DNA of 32,905 nt, taken from contig NZ_AUMW01000036.1 in NCBI RefSeq assembly GCF_000430885.1, forward strand, positions 1 to 32,905, written 5' to 3'. Made by a program: the position numbers and the translations under genes. Shown here one piece after another: positions 32,499-32,905 of this stretch. The DNA comes from Desulfotruncus alcoholivorax DSM 16058 (GTDB lineage Bacteria; Bacillota; Desulfotomaculia; Desulfotomaculales; Desulfallaceae). How positions within the stretch are numbered: position 1 is the first letter of the stretch; every line of letters starts with the position of its first letter. The notes under the pieces were generated by a model, which was not told the DNA's origin, searched no databases, and was given only the letters and a program-made list of their open reading frames with translations.

Positions 32499-32905
32499 AT
32501 GTATATTCTTGGTGGAATGCTTTTTCCCTTTGAAGTTTTACTAAAAAATTTTACTGAGACAGATAAGATATATCAGGTTTTAAAACAAATTGATTGTAAA
32601 CAGATTGAACGTTTAAATGGCTGTTATATTGGGCCAGGTCGCAAAAGATACGATAGAATTGCATTATTTCGTGCCCTGGCACTTAAAAAGTTAATTGGAC
32701 TCCCTACTACAAAATCGTTGGTTAAATGTTTATGTTATTCACCACTGCTAGCTCACTGGTGTGGCTTTGATCCTATGAAAAACACACCATCAGAAAGCGT
32801 GTTTTCCCGTTTTGAGAAGGATTTAAATGAGCTGAATTTACAAAAGGCGCTTAGTGATTTATGTAATGATTTAGCAAGTCAGGTTTTAGCGATTGTTGGT
32901 TCCAA
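32499..32905 (+). CDS. Transposase, N-terminal part (DUF772/IS5-IS1182-like)
   Basis: 135 codons are visible, open through the right edge. The N-terminus (MYILGGMLFPFEVLL), the basic GPGRKRYDRIALFRALALKKLIGLPTTKSLV region and the PSESVFSRFEKDL segment match the N-terminal helical domain of IS5/IS1182-type DDE transposases. The catalytic core is not in the window. The ATG at 32499 has GAGGTG about 9 bases upstream, inside the leader hairpin. AT-rich codon use, unlike the hdr operon, fits a mobile origin. Confidence 0.82.
   Translation, partial: MYILGGMLFPFEVLLKNFTETDKIYQVLKQIDCKQIERLNGCYIGPGRKRYDRIALFRALALKKLIGLPTTKSLVKCLCYSPLLAHWCGFDPMKNTPSESVFSRFEKDLNELNLQKALSDLCNDLASQVLAIVGS

Larger units (their letters stand above)
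32428..32905 (+). mobile_element. Insertion sequence, left part
   Basis: Inferred from the transposase gene and its leader hairpin; it continues beyond the right edge. The left limit is a guess. Insertion directly downstream of a tRNA gene and its terminator is a common position. Confidence 0.55.

Noticed and set aside
1-32905. CRISPR array or defence island
   Set aside because: No regularly spaced direct repeats and no cas or nuclease genes were found.

Overview
The window looks like a chromosomal piece of an anaerobic, spore-forming Firmicute of the Peptococcaceae type (Desulfotomaculum, Pelotomaculum or a related acetogen). The reasons are a bacterial Wood-Ljungdahl (acetyl-CoA) operon, an oxygen-independent cobalamin pathway, a SleB-type spore cortex hydrolase, strong Gram-positive Shine-Dalgarno sites, and frequent UUG and GUG starts. 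This assignment is inference; no 16S or other marker is present.

Layout. (1) 1-4523: the end of the carbonyl branch: acsB (3' end only), acsC, a cooC-type Ni ATPase, acsD and acsE, closed by a terminator. (2) 4630-19039: a sigma-A promoter, a structured ~220-nt leader, and ten genes on one strand: tandem-domain hdrA1, a selenocysteine MvhD/FlxD, FlxC-, FlxB- and FlxA-like subunits, an HdrD-like CCG protein, a 1474-residue hdrA2 with an NfnB/GltD-like flavoprotein inserted in it, a second selenocysteine MvhD, then metV and metF. A terminator follows. (3) 19174-21236: a YbjQ-family protein, a DnaD-domain protein and a DnaC/DnaI-type ATPase. (4) 21262-28588: the corrin-ring genes cbiD-E-T-L-F-G-H-J-X-C, packed with overlaps. 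(5) 28589-32905: an inverted repeat, sleB, a P-loop/Asp23 fusion on the minus strand, a small membrane protein, a DUF3786 protein, a stand-alone starch-binding CBM25 module on the minus strand, tRNA-Pro(CGG), and the left part of an insertion sequence.

How it fits together. AcsE and the corrinoid protein AcsCD carry the methyl group to acetyl-CoA synthase, and MetVF makes methyl-THF upstream of them. The Flx and Hdr genes next to metVF look like a flavin-based electron-bifurcating machine. It appears to have two pyridine-nucleotide entry sites: FlxA, and the domain inserted in HdrA2. It also has two [2Fe-2S] MvhD wires in which Sec replaces Cys at different conserved positions. The cobalamin genes supply the corrinoid that AcsCD needs. 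The main candidate system is therefore a doubly fed, doubly selenocysteine-containing Hdr complex dedicated to methylene-THF reduction.

The main oddities are: complementary Sec positions in the two MvhD proteins; the HdrA-NfnB-HdrA fusion; the same start-overlapping mini-ORF in front of both hdrA genes; a cbiH with no ordinary start codon; and a GC-rich acsB end with an abrupt composition change at its 3' end.
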